Positions 19,427 through 31,009 of a stretch of DNA of 64,000 nt are shown here, piece by piece; position 1 is the stretch's first letter; every line of letters starts with the position of its first letter. The stretch comes from Haemophilus parainfluenzae (GTDB taxonomy: Bacteria > Pseudomonadota > Gammaproteobacteria > Enterobacterales > Pasteurellaceae), in contig NZ_CP063121.1 of the NCBI RefSeq assembly GCF_014931415.1, positions 372,001-436,000 of the forward strand, in the 5' to 3' direction. The notes under the pieces are model-generated. The model worked only from the letters and a program-made list of their open reading frames with translations. It had not been told where the DNA came from and did not search any database. The translations under genes were made by a program, and so were the position numbers.

Positions 19427-20881
19427 ATGTCAGTAAAAGGCGACATCGGCGTTATCGGCTTAGCCGTAATGGGGCAAAACCTCATTTTAAATATGAATGA
19501 TCATGGCTTTAAAGTGGTGGCTTATAACCGTACCACTTCAAAAGTGGATGAATTTTTACAAGGTGCGGCAAAAGGCACCAATATTATCGGTGCATACTCG
19601 TTAGAAGATTTGGCTTCTAAATTAGAAAAACCACGCAAAGTAATGTTAATGGTTCGAGCGGGTGATGTAGTAGATCAATTCATTGAGGCATTACTACCAC
19701 ATTTAGAAGAAGGCGACATCATTATTGATGGCGGTAACTCAAACTATCCAGATACAAATCGTCGTGTAAAAGCATTGGCTGAAAAAGGCATTCGTTTTAT
19801 CGGTTCGGGGGTTTCGGGCGGTGAAGAAGGTGCGCGTCATGGACCATCTATCATGCCAGGTGGTAATCACGAAGCATGGCCATATGTTAAACCTATCTTC
19901 CAAGCAATCTCTGCTAAAACCGAACAAGGTGAGCCTTGCTGTGACTGGGTTGGCGGTGAAGGTGCTGGCCACTTTGTGAAAATGGTTCACAATGGTATCG
20001 AATATGGCGATATGCAATTAATCTGTGAAGCGTACCAATTCTTAAAAGAAGGTTTAGGCTTAAGCTATGAAGAAATGCAAGCGATCTTCGCAGAATGGAA
20101 AAAAACTGAACTTGATAGCTATTTAATCGATATCACCACCGATATTCTTGGTTATAAAGATGCTGATGGAGAACCATTAGTTGAAAAAATCTTAGATACA
20201 GCTGGCCAAAAAGGGACTGGTAAATGGACAGGTATCAATGCATTAGATTTTGGTATTCCATTAACCTTAATCACTGAATCTGTCTTTGCTCGTTGCGTAT
20301 CTTCATTTAAAGATCAACGTGTTGCCGCTAACCAATTATTCGGCAAAACAATTCAACCAGTTGAAGGTGATAAAAAAGTGTGGATTGAAGCAGTACGCAA
20401 AGCCTTATTGGCGTCTAAAATTATTTCTTACGCACAAGGCTTTATGCTGATTCGTGAAGCCTCTGAACAATTTGGCTGGAACATCAACTACGGCGCAACG
20501 GCATTATTATGGCGTGAAGGTTGTATTATCCGTAGCCGTTTCTTAGGCAACATTCGGGATGCATATGAAGCAAATCCAGATTTAATCTTCTTGGGTTCAG
20601 ATAGCTACTTCAAAGGCATTTTAGAAAACGCATTAAGTGACTGGCGTAAAGTGGTGGCAAAATCTATCGAAGTGGGTATCCCAATGCCTTGTATGGCATC
20701 AGCTATTACCTTCTTAGATGGCTACACTTCAGCACGTTTACCGGCAAACTTATTGCAAGCACAACGTGACTACTTCGGCGCACATACTTATGAGCGTACT
20801 GATAAACCACGTGGTGAATTCTTCCACACCAACTGGACAGGTCGCGGTGGTAACACAGCATCTACCACTTATGATGTGTAA
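19427..20881 (+). CDS. gnd: 6-phosphogluconate dehydrogenase, decarboxylating
   Basis: Third enzyme of the oxidative pentose-phosphate pathway (6-phosphogluconate to ribulose-5-phosphate, CO2 and NADPH). The 484-residue protein has the NADP fold GVIGLAVMGQNLILNM at the N-terminus, the substrate motif GSGVSGGEEGARHGPSIMPG, and the C-terminal RGEFFHTNW tail. It is separated from pgl by about 2 kb of accessory genes. Confidence 0.98.
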   Translation: MSVKGDIGVIGLAVMGQNLILNMNDHGFKVVAYNRTTSKVDEFLQGAAKGTNIIGAYSLEDLASKLEKPRKVMLMVRAGDVVDQFIEALLPHLEEGDIIIDGGNSNYPDTNRRVKALAEKGIRFIGSGVSGGEEGARHGPSIMPGGNHEAWPYVKPIFQAISAKTEQGEPCCDWVGGEGAGHFVKMVHNGIEYGDMQLICEAYQFLKEGLGLSYEEMQAIFAEWKKTELDSYLIDITTDILGYKDADGEPLVEKILDTAGQKGTGKWTGINALDFGIPLTLITESVFARCVSSFKDQRVAANQLFGKTIQPVEGDKKVWIEAVRKALLASKIISYAQGFMLIREASEQFGWNINYGATALLWREGCIIRSRFLGNIRDAYEANPDLIFLGSDSYFKGILENALSDWRKVVAKSIEVGIPMPCMASAITFLDGYTSARLPANLLQAQRDYFGAHTYERTDKPRGEFFHTNWTGRGGNTASTTYDV

Positions 20882-20904
20882 ATCTAAAAACGCATGATAA
20901 ACTC

Positions 20905-20940
20905 ACCGCACTTTGTTCGCATAAAGTGCGGTTTATTTTT
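20905..20940 (+). terminator. Uptake-sequence terminator after gnd
   Basis: ACCGCACTTT and AAAGTGCGGT arms, 8-base loop, followed by TTATTTTT. Confidence 0.78.
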
Positions 20941-20960
20941 ACCTTATTTTGGAGAAACTT

Positions 20961-21281
20961 ATGTTACCTCAATCACGCTTAGATAAAATTTCAGAAATGG
21001 AAAACCTTCTCAATGAAGCAGAGAGTTTCTTAGCTGACGCAGAACAATTTCTTGAAAAATGGCAGGCCTTCTTACCAAAAATGAAAACCTTAGAACACTA
21101 TTATTTTGATGGTGACTGGCGAGCTGACTATCGGGCTTATGAAGAAGGTGAAATTCCTGAAAATATGCCTTGTGGTGTATTAAGTGAAGATTTAGTATTT
21201 AATGCAAGTACAGGACACCATGGATTGGCTATTGAATATTTGAAAGTGGTTGCGAAAGTATTAGATCAAGCGAAAGATTAA
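20961..21281 (+). CDS. DUF4298-type small protein
   Basis: A 106-residue cytoplasmic protein, rich in Glu/Leu helices at the N-terminus, with LEHYYFDGDWRADYRAYEEG and GVLSEDLVFN, a pattern I associate with DUF4298. The start at 20961 follows GGAGAAACTT; a TTG four codons upstream is unlikely. Function unknown. It is monocistronic between the gnd terminator and a lipoprotein gene. Confidence 0.75.
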   Translation: MLPQSRLDKISEMENLLNEAESFLADAEQFLEKWQAFLPKMKTLEHYYFDGDWRADYRAYEEGEIPENMPCGVLSEDLVFNASTGHHGLAIEYLKVVAKVLDQAKD

Positions 21282-21331
21282 CATTCAATATATTTCATTG
21301 TTCAGAAAAACATCGAAAAACGCATATTTTT

Positions 21332-21365
21332 GAACTTTCATTCATCTCTGTTTGTCTTATGGAGT
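21332..21365 (+). promoter_or_regulatory. Possible sigma-E promoter of the glycine-zipper lipoprotein gene
   Basis: GAACTT (21332-21337), 16 bp, then GTCTTA (21354-21359) resembles the RpoE consensus (GGAACTT and GTCTAA). The gene downstream encodes an envelope lipoprotein, a common sigma-E target. Motif match is imperfect. Confidence 0.35.
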
Positions 21366-21410
21366 ACTATCAATATGGATAGTTTTATATGTTAAACACG
21401 GAGAGATCCT

Positions 21411-21614
21411 ATGAAATTAATTGGAAAATCACTTGTTATCGCGATGACTGTTATTTCTCTTGCAGCATGTGGAAATATGAGTCGTACTCAAAAAAATACA
21501 ACAGCTGGCGCGGCTATCGGCGGCGCAGCAGGCTATATGATTGGCGGTAATGCCGCAACCACATTAGGTGGTGCCGCATTAGGTGGCTTAATTGGCAGCC
21601 AAGTTCATAAATAG
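21411..21614 (+). CDS. Glycine-zipper lipoprotein, OsmB-like
   Basis: A 67-residue lipoprotein with lipobox LAAC (Cys20) and a glycine-zipper segment (TAGAAIGGAAGYMIGG, then GGAALGGLIG) predicted to form membrane-embedded helices, as in OsmB/SlyB-type proteins. A good ribosome-binding site (GGAGAG) precedes the ATG. The role is probably in envelope integrity or osmotic stress (family inference). Confidence 0.78.
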   Translation: MKLIGKSLVIAMTVISLAACGNMSRTQKNTTAGAAIGGAAGYMIGGNAATTLGGAALGGLIGSQVHK

Positions 21615-21618
21615 TCAA

Positions 21619-21656
21619 AAAAATAACCGCACTTAATGAGTGCGGCTATTTTTTTA
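21619..21656. terminator. Terminator between lipoprotein and srmB
   Basis: AATAACCGCACT and AGTGCGGCTATT form a stem with one mismatch, flanked by A- and T-runs. It overlaps the very end of srmB on the opposite strand, so it serves both convergent genes. Confidence 0.68.
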
Positions 21657-22985
21657 TTGTTTCTCTGCAGCTTTTTCTGTGCTTGGTTTACGGCGTTTAC
21701 CTATATTTTTCGTATCTTTATGACGAAGTTTGGCTTTTTTCTTCACCTCTGATTTTTTCTTTTCTTCACGCTTTTCTTTAATACGCGCTTTTTGCTTTTT
21801 AGACATAGATTTTACTTCCCCATCTTTCGGTGGTTTAGTACGAGGTTCTAGCCCTTCTAAAATACGCGCTTTCAAAAGCTCTTCTGTATAACGCTTAATT
21901 TTACCAAGCAATTTGTAATCATGGGCTTCCACAAAAGAAACTGCTGTGCCTTTTTTCCCTGCACGAGCCGTACGACCAATACGATGTAAATACGTATCGG
22001 CACTATAAGGTAAATCAAAGTTCATGACGTGTGTCACATCATCAATATCAATCCCGCGAGCAGCCACATCAGTAGCCACTAACACAGTAACAACACCTGA
22101 TTTTAATTTATCAATGGCGTTATTACGTTGTGTTTGCGCCATATCGCCTTCTAAATAAGTAGAACGAATGCCACGTTTACGCAAGGTTTCAGACAGCTCA
22201 CGTACATCTTCGCGACGACGAACAAACACAATACCACGGCTCACTTTCTCAGTTTCGATAAAACGTGCAAGCAACTTGACTTTATGCTCATTGCTATCGG
22301 CGTGATAATACCATTGGTTGATTTTCTTACGCTCACGACGACTTGGTTCGGCATCGATTTTTACCGGATCATTCAATAAACGTTCTGCAAAATCAACTAA
22401 TAACTCCCCTTCTAATGTCGCTGAGAAAAGGAGGGTTTGTTTACGCCAACGAGTTTCAGCGGCAATTTTCTCCGCATCTTGGCCAAAGCCCATTTGCAAC
22501 ATACGATCCGCTTCATCAAAAATCAGCATTTCCACCGCGCGACAATCAAAGTTCTCTTCTTTGATGTATTGCAATAAACGCCCCGGTGTTGCCACCACGA
22601 TATCCTGATTTGAATTAAACACTTCCCCATGATTTTGATATGCCACACCGCCAGTAATGGTTGCAATCTTCAAATGTGTGAATTGCGCCAACTCTTCCGC
22701 TTGCTCTGCAACCTGCATTGCTAACTCACGGGTTGGTGTTAAAATTAAAATGCGAGGCGCGCCTGGCTTACGACGCGGATAATCTAATAAATGCTGAATT
22801 GCTGGCAATAAAAATGCAGCCGTTTTACCTGTGCCTGTTGGTGCAGAACCAAGCACATCACGTTCTTCCATTGCAGCGGGGATCGCTTCTAATTGAATTG
22901 CAGTTGGACGGGTGTAGCCTTTCTTTTCTAAGGCTTTTAATAATTCGGGGGAAAGATCGAATTCTTCAAATGGGGATAAATTCAT
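21654..22985 (-). CDS. srmB: ATP-dependent RNA helicase SrmB
   Basis: DEAD-box helicase for early 50S ribosome assembly. The 443-residue protein has the Q motif, Walker A APTGTGKT, DEAD in MLIFDEADRM, SAT, and HRIGRTARAGKKG. The C-terminal tail (from about 380) is Lys-rich (KKKSEVKKKAKLRHK), typical for SrmB. It is divergent from trmN6 as in E. coli, which supports SrmB over other DEAD-box paralogues. Confidence 0.94.
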   Translation of the reverse strand: MNLSPFEEFDLSPELLKALEKKGYTRPTAIQLEAIPAAMEERDVLGSAPTGTGKTAAFLLPAIQHLLDYPRRKPGAPRILILTPTRELAMQVAEQAEELAQFTHLKIATITGGVAYQNHGEVFNSNQDIVVATPGRLLQYIKEENFDCRAVEMLIFDEADRMLQMGFGQDAEKIAAETRWRKQTLLFSATLEGELLVDFAERLLNDPVKIDAEPSRRERKKINQWYYHADSNEHKVKLLARFIETEKVSRGIVFVRRREDVRELSETLRKRGIRSTYLEGDMAQTQRNNAIDKLKSGVVTVLVATDVAARGIDIDDVTHVMNFDLPYSADTYLHRIGRTARAGKKGTAVSFVEAHDYKLLGKIKRYTEELLKARILEGLEPRTKPPKDGEVKSMSKKQKARIKEKREEKKKSEVKKKAKLRHKDTKNIGKRRKPSTEKAAEKQ

Positions 22986-23055
22986 TATTTTGCGTTAATT
23001 TGTTAAAATTGGGGCTGATTATACCTGAAAGTGCGGTCATTTTCCGCAAGATTTT

Positions 23056-23754
23056 ATGAGCAGCTTTACCTTCAAACAATTCCATATTAATCAACAACAT
23101 TGTGCAATGAAAGTCGGCACTGACGGCATTTTACTTGGTGCTTGGGCGGATGTGTCTGATTGTCAGCGTATTCTTGATATGGGGACTGGCACAGGCTTGG
23201 TTGCATTAATGCTCGCCCAACGAAGTCATAAGCATTGCCAAATTGAAGCCGTTGAACTCGATCCCCTCGCCGCTCAACAAGCGCAAGAAAACTTTAAGGC
23301 TTCGCCATGGCACAATCGTCTTCATTTAACACACCAAGATGTGCAAACCTATTGTCAACAAACAGCACATCCATTTGATTTAATTGTGACTAATCCGCCT
23401 TATTTTGCGCAAGGTGTGGAATGTAAAAATGATGAGCGTGCTCTTGCCCGTTATGTTCAACAAGGCCATTTAGATTGGTTAAATTGGGCAGCAAGTTGTT
23501 TATCCGAAAAAGGAAAGATCAGTTTTGTCTTGCCTTATGAAGCGGGAAAAACATTGATAAATTCAACCGCACTTTATTGCATCAAGCAGACTGATATCAT
23601 TACAAAAACAGGGAAAGCTCCACAACGGATGTTACTCACGTTTAGCCAAGAGCATTTACCACAGGTAAAAGATAGCCTGGTAATTTATGACGAAAATAAT
23701 CAGTACACCGAAGCATTTATTGCGTTAACGAAGGCATTTTATTTGAAAATGTAA
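23056..23754 (+). CDS. trmN6: tRNA1(Val) (adenine(37)-N6)-methyltransferase
   Basis: S-adenosylmethionine-dependent enzyme that methylates A37 of tRNA1-Val (YfiC). The 232-residue protein shows FHINQQHCAMKVGTDGILLG, SAM motif I DMGTGTGLVALML and the N6-adenine catalytic motif VTNPPYF. It is divergent from srmB, as in E. coli. Confidence 0.93.
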   Translation: MSSFTFKQFHINQQHCAMKVGTDGILLGAWADVSDCQRILDMGTGTGLVALMLAQRSHKHCQIEAVELDPLAAQQAQENFKASPWHNRLHLTHQDVQTYCQQTAHPFDLIVTNPPYFAQGVECKNDERALARYVQQGHLDWLNWAASCLSEKGKISFVLPYEAGKTLINSTALYCIKQTDIITKTGKAPQRMLLTFSQEHLPQVKDSLVIYDENNQYTEAFIALTKAFYLKM

Positions 23755-23788
23755 GGGCATATTACTATGCCCTTTTTTATTGATGTGA

Positions 23789-24472
23789 TTAGTGGCTTTC
23801 CGATTTGACGAGTTTCGTCCAGTTGTAATAACCATATAATGAGTTAAGTAAGTAAGCACTATACATTAAGTACATCGCTGGCTGTTCTGCCCAAAGCAAA
23901 ATAGAAAGCACATTTAAGACAATCCATAATAACCATTGCTCACGATAACGCAAAATCATCAATAATTGTGCTGCTACGGTGATAATCGTGGTTAAGCCAT
24001 CTAATCCCGTAGAACTCCCGCCTGCTGCCTTTAAAGCCTGTACAAAGCAGAATGTACCAATTCCCACACTCACGAGTAAAATAGCCCAACCTTTTGGTGT
24101 TAAGGCTTTTGCAATCACACTTTCACCGCCATTATCGTTTTGCATGTGTTGTTTCCACATAAAATAACCGATAAATTGTGATGGAATATACACATAGAGC
24201 ACCGTATTCATTTCACCTAGGAAATTGTTTCCCCATGCGACATAAAAATAGGTGTAAGCAAAAATAAGCCCAAAGAAATAGTTACTAATTTTCCCTTTAC
24301 TCACCAATACCACACAGAGAATACCTGCAATCCCCGAAATCATGCCTAATGGACTATCCGGTGAAAGAACATAAGCAATAATTTGTGCGGCAAGGAAAAT
24401 AACTACCCATGCCACTTCAAAAGGCTTCCAACCGGATAAAAATTCTTCTTTAAGTCGTTCTGTCCAATTCAT
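23789..24472 (-). CDS. pnuC: Nicotinamide riboside transporter PnuC
   Basis: Inner-membrane facilitator for nicotinamide riboside, part of the V-factor (NAD) salvage route in Haemophilus. The 227-residue protein starts at 24472 with AGGAG upstream; the frame extends further but without homology. About seven hydrophobic helices are visible, with the family pattern FFGLIFAYTYFYVAWGNNFL and a C-terminal LYGYYNW motif. hel, elsewhere in the window, supplies the extracellular phosphatase step of the same pathway. A CRP site lies upstream. Confidence 0.94.
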   Translation of the reverse strand: MNWTERLKEEFLSGWKPFEVAWVVIFLAAQIIAYVLSPDSPLGMISGIAGILCVVLVSKGKISNYFFGLIFAYTYFYVAWGNNFLGEMNTVLYVYIPSQFIGYFMWKQHMQNDNGGESVIAKALTPKGWAILLVSVGIGTFCFVQALKAAGGSSTGLDGLTTIITVAAQLLMILRYREQWLLWIVLNVLSILLWAEQPAMYLMYSAYLLNSLYGYYNWTKLVKSESH

Positions 24473-24555
24473 GGAACACTCCTGTTTTATAAAAAGTACA
24501 CCATTTTTACACCGCACTTTTTTAAAAGTAAAGCATAGCGGGTATTTAATTTGAT

Positions 24556-24577
24556 TATTGTGAGATAAATCACACTT
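24556..24577. promoter_or_regulatory. CRP-binding site between pnuC and rapA
   Basis: TGTGAGATAAATCACA (24559-24574) is a perfect TGTGA-N6-TCACA palindrome, about 87 bp before the pnuC ATG and about 100 bp before rapA. pnuC is the more likely target, given links between CRP and nucleotide uptake. Confidence 0.65.
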
Positions 24578-24671
24578 TATTTTTCATACTTTTAGATGTG
24601 CATACCTTGCTTTCCCTTATAATCAGACTACAATATCGCCCCATTTTAATAGATTCATTAAGAGGAAGATG

Positions 24672-27434
24672 ATGTCATTTGCAATCGGTCAACGTTGGAT
24701 TAGCGAAACAGAAAATAGCCTCGGATTAGGGATGATTACCGCCTTAGATTTCCGCTCTATTACCCTTCACTTTCCTGCCACAGATGAAACCCGAATTTAT
24801 GCAGTGGCACAAGCACCATTAACCCGAATTGAATTGAATAAAGGGGAACAACTTCATCACCAAGCAGGTTGGCAAGGTGAAGTTCTTGATGTTCAGGAAA
24901 TGAATGGTCTCTTATTTTATTTAGTCAAAAATGAACAAGGTGAAGATATTATCATCAATGAAAAAGAACTTTCTCCGATAATTTCTTTTAGCCAAGCAAA
25001 AGATCGTCTCTTTTCATCACAAATTGACCGTAGTGAACATTTTGCGTTGCGCTATCAAACCCTTCTGCATCAACAAGCTCAATTTCAATCGCCTTTGCGA
25101 GGCTTACGAGGCAATCGTGCGGGTTTAATTCCTCATCAACTTCATATTGCGCAAGAGGTAGGAAATCGTGTCAATCCTCGTGTGCTCTTAGCGGATGAAG
25201 TGGGGTTAGGTAAAACCATTGAAGCGGGGATGATTTTGCAAAACCAGCTTTTTGCTGAAAAAGTACAACGTGTGTTAATTATTGTACCGGAAACCTTGCA
25301 ACATCAATGGCTTGTCGAAATGCTTCGTCGTTTTAATCTACATTTTTCATTATTTGATGAAGAACGTTGTGAAGATTTTGCCGAACAAGCGATCAATCCA
25401 TTTAGCACGGAAAGTTTAATTATTTGTGCATTAGATTGGTTGAAAGCACATCCTCATCGCGTACAACAAGCTATTGAAGCTGAATTTGACTGTTTAATTG
25501 TCGATGAAGCACATCATTTGGCTTGGTCTGAAAATGCGCCGAGTGCAGCTTATTTATTGGTGGAACAATTAGCGAACGCTATTCCGTCTGTTTTATTACT
25601 TACCGCAACGCCTGAACAACTGGGTTTGGAAAGCCATTTTGCACGATTACGCTTGCTTGATCCTGAGCGTTTTTATGATTACCAAGCCTTCTTAAAAGAG
25701 CAGGAAAATTACCAACCTGTGGCCGATGCGGTGCAATCTTTACTCTCAGAGAAGCCGCTAAGTGCGGTCGAAAAAAATCATATTTCTGATTTACTCAATG
25801 AGCAGGATGTCGAACCATTATTCAAAGCTTTAGCCTGTCATAATGATGAGGAGAAACAAGCTGCGCGACAAGAACTCATTCAAAATCTCATCGACAGACA
25901 TGGCACAAGCCGTATTTTATTTCGCAATACACGCCAAGGTGTAAAAGGTTTTCCACATCGGTTTTATCACCAAGTAACGATTGATGCGACTGAGACTGAT
26001 GAAAAAATTCATTGGTTAATTGATTTCCTAAAATCACACCGAAATGAAAAAATCTTAGTCATTTGTAAAACAGCACAAACGGCAATTCAACTTGAGCAAA
26101 TTTTACGAGAAAAAGAAGCCATTCGCAGTGCTGTTTTCCATGAAAGGATGTCAATCATTGAACGAGATCGTGCAGCGGCTTATTTTTCTGATAGCGAAAA
26201 TGGTGCTCAAGTTTTACTGAGTTCTAGCATTGGTTCTGAAGGCAGAAATTTCCAATTTGCTTGTCATCTCGTACTCTTCGATTTACCAGAAAATCCTGAC
26301 TTACTTGAGCAATGTATTGGCCGTTTAGATCGCATCGGGCAAACGCGAGATGTACAAATTTATGTACCCTGCCTATCAGGTTCTGCACAGCAAGATTTAG
26401 CACGTTGGTATCATGAAGGATTAAATGCTTTTGAACAAACTTGCCCTATTGGTATGGCATTGTTTGAACAATATGAAACTTTATTAAAAGTGCGGTCAGA
26501 AAATAAAGCAGATTTTGAGCAACTCATTCTCCAAACGCAAAAACAAGCAAAAGCATTGCGTTTAGCCTTGGAAAAAGGTCGTGATCGTTTGTTAGAATTA
26601 AATTCTAATGGTGGTGAAAAGGCACAACGACTTGCGGGAGAAATTGCTCAAACAGACAATTCGCCACAATTAGTCAATTTTGCACTGAATTTATTTGATA
26701 TTATTGGTGTAGAACAAGATGATTTAGGTGAAAACAGCATTGTCATCACGCCAACAGGCACCATGCTTGTTCCTGATTTTCCAGGACTAAAAGAAGAAGG
26801 TGTCACAGTAACTTTTGACCGACAACTAGCCCTTGCTCGTGAGGAATTAGAATTTCTTACCTGGGATCATCCAATGATACGTCAAGGCATTGATTTAATC
26901 GCTTCTGGTGACATCGGCAAAGCATCGATGGCATTATTAGTTAATAAACAGCTACCTGCAGGCACTCTTTTGGTTGAATTGATTTATATGATTGAAAGCC
27001 AATCACCAAAAGGTTTACAACTGAATCGTTTTCTTCCGCCTACGCCTGTTCGCTTATTGCTGGATAGCAAAGGAAACGATCTAGCCGGACAAGTTAATTT
27101 TAATACATTGCAAAATAAACTTAAGCCGCTAGGTAAAGATATTGCAAATAAAATGGTTAAAATGGCTCGTCCAAATATTGAGCAATTAATTAAACTAGGC
27201 GATCACAAAATAACTGAAATCGCACAGGCTAAAATTCAAGAAGCTAGTAAAGTAGCAGATCAAACATTGAGCAATGAGCTCAATCGACTTATTGCCTTGA
27301 AAGCAGTAAATAAAAATATCCGACAGGCGGAAATTGACGTATTAGAACAACAACGTTTAGTTTCTTTGGAAGAGTTAAGTAAAGCAAGCTGGCGACTAGA
27401 TAGCCTTCGGGTAATAGTGACAAACAAGGAATAA
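24672..27434 (+). CDS. rapA: RNA polymerase-associated SWI2/SNF2 ATPase RapA (HepA)
   Basis: Recycles RNA polymerase after transcription. The 920-residue protein has an N-terminal Tudor-like region ([19 protein letters not shown]), helicase motif [11 protein letters not shown] (about 172-181), DEAHH (about 278-282) and the C-terminal helicase part with [10 protein letters not shown] and [11 protein letters not shown]. The second of two adjacent ATGs (24672) is preferred for spacing from AAGAGG and for alignment with the E. coli start. rluA follows one base after the stop. Confidence 0.96.
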   Translation: MSFAIGQRWISETENSLGLGMITALDFRSITLHFPATDETRIYAVAQAPLTRIELNKGEQLHHQAGWQGEVLDVQEMNGLLFYLVKNEQGEDIIINEKELSPIISFSQAKDRLFSSQIDRSEHFALRYQTLLHQQAQFQSPLRGLRGNRAGLIPHQLHIAQEVGNRVNPRVLLADEVGLGKTIEAGMILQNQLFAEKVQRVLIIVPETLQHQWLVEMLRRFNLHFSLFDEERCEDFAEQAINPFSTESLIICALDWLKAHPHRVQQAIEAEFDCLIVDEAHHLAWSENAPSAAYLLVEQLANAIPSVLLLTATPEQLGLESHFARLRLLDPERFYDYQAFLKEQENYQPVADAVQSLLSEKPLSAVEKNHISDLLNEQDVEPLFKALACHNDEEKQAARQELIQNLIDRHGTSRILFRNTRQGVKGFPHRFYHQVTIDATETDEKIHWLIDFLKSHRNEKILVICKTAQTAIQLEQILREKEAIRSAVFHERMSIIERDRAAAYFSDSENGAQVLLSSSIGSEGRNFQFACHLVLFDLPENPDLLEQCIGRLDRIGQTRDVQIYVPCLSGSAQQDLARWYHEGLNAFEQTCPIGMALFEQYETLLKVRSENKADFEQLILQTQKQAKALRLALEKGRDRLLELNSNGGEKAQRLAGEIAQTDNSPQLVNFALNLFDIIGVEQDDLGENSIVITPTGTMLVPDFPGLKEEGVTVTFDRQLALAREELEFLTWDHPMIRQGIDLIASGDIGKASMALLVNKQLPAGTLLVELIYMIESQSPKGLQLNRFLPPTPVRLLLDSKGNDLAGQVNFNTLQNKLKPLGKDIANKMVKMARPNIEQLIKLGDHKITEIAQAKIQEASKVADQTLSNELNRLIALKAVNKNIRQAEIDVLEQQRLVSLEELSKASWRLDSLRVIVTNKE

Positions 27435-27435
27435 T

Positions 27436-28095
27436 ATGGCACTTATTGAATACCATCCCCCTTTAGAACCTTATTTAGATATTATCTACCAAGATAATTA
27501 TATCTGCGTGGTAAACAAGCCAAGTGGTTTACTTTCAGTTCCTGGCAATCAACCAGAATACTATGACAGTGCAATGAGTCGGGTAAAAGAGAAATTTGGA
27601 TTTTGTGAACCTGCACACCGTTTAGATATGGCCACAAGTGGTATTATTCTGTTTGCATTAAGTAAAGCGGCGGATAAAGAGTTGAAACGTCAATTCCGTG
27701 AACGTGAGCCAAAGAAATATTATCACGCTTTAGTATGGGGACACTTAGAACAAGATAGTGGAAAAATTAATCTTCCAATGATTTGTGATTGGGAAAATCG
27801 CCCCCGTCAACGCATTGATTTTGTATTTGGCAAAAGAGCGGTCACGTTTTATGAAGTTTTAGAACGATTACCTACTAACTGCACTCGAGTTAAACTGACT
27901 CCAATCACAGGACGTTCACATCAACTTCGTTTACATACTCTCGCACTTGGACATCCCATTTTAGGGGATAAGTTTTATTCTCACCCACAAGCTAAATCAA
28001 TGTCACCTCGCTTATGCTTACATGCAGAAGAACTTACGATTACGCACCCTATCACAGGTGAAAAAATGACATTCAGAGCTGAAGCTGAATTCTAG
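27436..28095 (+). CDS. rluA: Dual-specificity rRNA/tRNA pseudouridine synthase RluA
   Basis: Makes pseudouridine 746 in 23S rRNA and 32 in several tRNAs. The 219-residue protein has the catalytic motif AHRLDMATSGIILFA (Asp64), then KYYHALVWG and GRSHQLRLH. Length and the rapA-rluA order match E. coli. Confidence 0.95.
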   Translation: MALIEYHPPLEPYLDIIYQDNYICVVNKPSGLLSVPGNQPEYYDSAMSRVKEKFGFCEPAHRLDMATSGIILFALSKAADKELKRQFREREPKKYYHALVWGHLEQDSGKINLPMICDWENRPRQRIDFVFGKRAVTFYEVLERLPTNCTRVKLTPITGRSHQLRLHTLALGHPILGDKFYSHPQAKSMSPRLCLHAEELTITHPITGEKMTFRAEAEF

Positions 28096-28107
28096 AAACG
28101 AAATATA

Positions 28108-28137
28108 AAAAAGGCTCACATCAGTGAGCCTTTTTAT
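28108..28137. terminator. Bidirectional terminator (rluA / alpha operon end)
   Basis: AAAAAGGCTCAC, loop ATCA, GTGAGCCTTTTT: a perfect 12-bp stem with T-runs in both directions, between rluA and rplQ. Confidence 0.85.
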
Positions 28138-28151
28138 TTTATAACAAATTA

Positions 28152-28559
<408 letters not shown>

Positions 28560-28575
28560 TTAACCTATGACCAAA

Positions 28576-29565
28576 CTAGTCTTCAGCAATACTTGCTGGT
28601 GGCCAATTCTCAAGGCGCATACCAAGTGACAAGCCACGTGAAGCGAGAACGTCTTTAATTTCAGTAAGAGATTTCTTACCAAGATTAGGCGTTTTTAATA
28701 ACTCAACTTCTGTACGTTGTACTAAGTCACCGATATAGTGAATTGTTTCTGCTTTCAAACAGTTAGCAGAACGAACTGTCAACTCTAAGTCATCAACAGG
28801 ACGTAATAAAATCGGATCAAATTCCGGTTTTTCTTCCTTGACTTCAGGTTGACGAACATCACGCAAATCAACGAATGCATCGAGTTGCTCTGCTAAAATT
28901 GTTGCTGCACGACGAATTGCTTCTTCCGGATCAATAGTCCCGTTAGTTTCTAACTCGATAACTAGTTTATCTAAGTCAGTACGTTGTTCAACACGTGCTG
29001 CTTCAACATTGTAAGCAATACGGTCAACTGGACTATAACAAGCGTCTACTAATAAACGACCAATTGGACGATCTTCATTTTGTGAATGAGTACGAGCAGA
29101 TGCAGGTACATAACCTCTACCACGTTGAACACGAATACGCATATTAATAGATGCGTTTTCGTCTGTTAAGTGACAGATTACATGTGATGGATTAACAATC
29201 TCAACATCACCATCGTGGGTGATATCTGCTGCAACAACAGGGCCAATTCCAGATTTATTTAATGTCAGAATAACATCATCTTTATTCTGTACTTTAACCG
29301 CTAGACCTTTAAGGTTTAAAAGAACTTCAAGAATATCTTCCTGAACACCTTCTTTACTACTATATTCGTGCAGTACGCCATCAATTTCTACTTCAGTTAC
29401 AGCACAACCTGGCATTGAAGACAGAAGGATACGACGTAATGCATTCCCTAGAGTATGACCAAAGCCACGCTCTAACGGTTCTAAGATCACCTTAGCATGA
29501 GTAGAGCTAATTTGCTCGATATCTACTAAGCGTGGCTTTAAAAATTCTGTAACAGAACCCTGCAT
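28576..29565 (-). CDS. rpoA: DNA-directed RNA polymerase subunit alpha
   Basis: Dimerising scaffold of RNA polymerase and contact point for CRP and UP elements. The 329-residue protein has the N-terminal domain ([20 protein letters not shown]) and C-terminal domain (about 250-329) with [19 protein letters not shown]. Located between rpsD and rplQ as usual. Confidence 0.99.
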   Translation of the reverse strand: MQGSVTEFLKPRLVDIEQISSTHAKVILEPLERGFGHTLGNALRRILLSSMPGCAVTEVEIDGVLHEYSSKEGVQEDILEVLLNLKGLAVKVQNKDDVILTLNKSGIGPVVAADITHDGDVEIVNPSHVICHLTDENASINMRIRVQRGRGYVPASARTHSQNEDRPIGRLLVDACYSPVDRIAYNVEAARVEQRTDLDKLVIELETNGTIDPEEAIRRAATILAEQLDAFVDLRDVRQPEVKEEKPEFDPILLRPVDDLELTVRSANCLKAETIHYIGDLVQRTEVELLKTPNLGKKSLTEIKDVLASRGLSLGMRLENWPPASIAED

Positions 29566-29596
29566 TTTATCCTCTCTTTGCTTTTAAGCTTAACTA

Positions 29597-30217
29597 TTAT
29601 TTAGAGTAAAGCTCAACGATCAGATGTTCGTTAATGTCTGCTGATAAATCAGAACGTTCAGGAACACGTTTGAACACACCTTCCATTTTTGCAGAATCAA
29701 CTTCTAACCAAGTTGGTTTTTCTCTTTGTTCTGCTAATTCTAATGATGCTTTAATACGTGCTTGTTTTTTAGATTTCTCACGAACAGCAACTACATCATT
29801 TACAGAAACTTGGAAAGATGGGATATTTACAACACGACCATTTACGACAATCGCTTTGTGGCTCACTAATTGACGAGCTTCTGCGCGAGTTGCAGCAAAT
29901 CCCATGCGATAAACAACGTTATCCAATCTACCTTCTAATAATACTAGTAAGTTTTCACCAGTATTACCTTTTAAACGGTTTGCTTCTTTATAGTAGTTAC
30001 GGAATTGACGTTCTAAAATACCATAGATACGACGAACTTTTTGTTTTTCACGTAATTGACTACCATAGTCAGACAAACGCGGTTTACGAGCACCGTGTTG
30101 ACCTGGTGCTGTATCAATTTTACATTTTGAATCAATCGCACGCACACCTGATTTAAGGAATAAATCAGTGCCTTCACGACGGCTGAGCTTGAGTTTAGGG
30201 CCCAAATATCTTGCCAT
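29597..30217 (-). CDS. rpsD: 30S ribosomal protein S4
   Basis: Primary 16S rRNA-binding protein and, in E. coli, translational repressor of the alpha operon. The 206-residue sequence shows [20 protein letters not shown] and the S4 RNA-binding domain [20 protein letters not shown]. Confidence 0.98.
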   Translation of the reverse strand: MARYLGPKLKLSRREGTDLFLKSGVRAIDSKCKIDTAPGQHGARKPRLSDYGSQLREKQKVRRIYGILERQFRNYYKEANRLKGNTGENLLVLLEGRLDNVVYRMGFAATRAEARQLVSHKAIVVNGRVVNIPSFQVSVNDVVAVREKSKKQARIKASLELAEQREKPTWLEVDSAKMEGVFKRVPERSDLSADINEHLIVELYSK

Positions 30218-30246
30218 TTTCTTTCTCCAACTATCCTATTACGCCA

Positions 30247-30639
<393 letters not shown>

Positions 30640-30652
30640 TTATTTACCCCGA

Positions 30653-31009
30653 CTATTTTTTGATCGGCTTACGTGGACCCTTACGGGTACGCGCATTAGT
30701 TTTAGTACGTTGACCACGTACCGGTAAACTACGACGATGACGTAAACCACGGTAACAACCTAAGTCTAAAAGACGTTTGATGTTTAGTGTTACTTCACGA
30801 CGTAAGTCACCTTCAACGGTAAATTTACCAACTTCGTCACGCAGTTTGTCAATCTGCTCTTCAGACAATTCGCTGATCTTAACATCTTCAGCAATACCCG
30901 CTGCAGCACAAATGCTTTTAGAACGAGTTTTACCGATACCGTAAATTGCAGTTAAAGCGATTACAGCGTGTTTGTGATCAGGAATGTTAATGCCTGCAAT
31001 ACGGGCCAC
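30653..31009 (-). CDS. rpsM: 30S ribosomal protein S13
   Basis: Head protein contacting the P-site tRNA and inter-subunit bridges; first gene of the alpha operon. The 118-residue sequence has [20 protein letters not shown] and [21 protein letters not shown] 141-bp leader with hairpins and a promoter precedes it. Confidence 0.98.
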   Translation of the reverse strand: MARIAGINIPDHKHAVIALTAIYGIGKTRSKSICAAAGIAEDVKISELSEEQIDKLRDEVGKFTVEGDLRREVTLNIKRLLDLGCYRGLRHRRSLPVRGQRTKTNARTRKGPRKPIKK

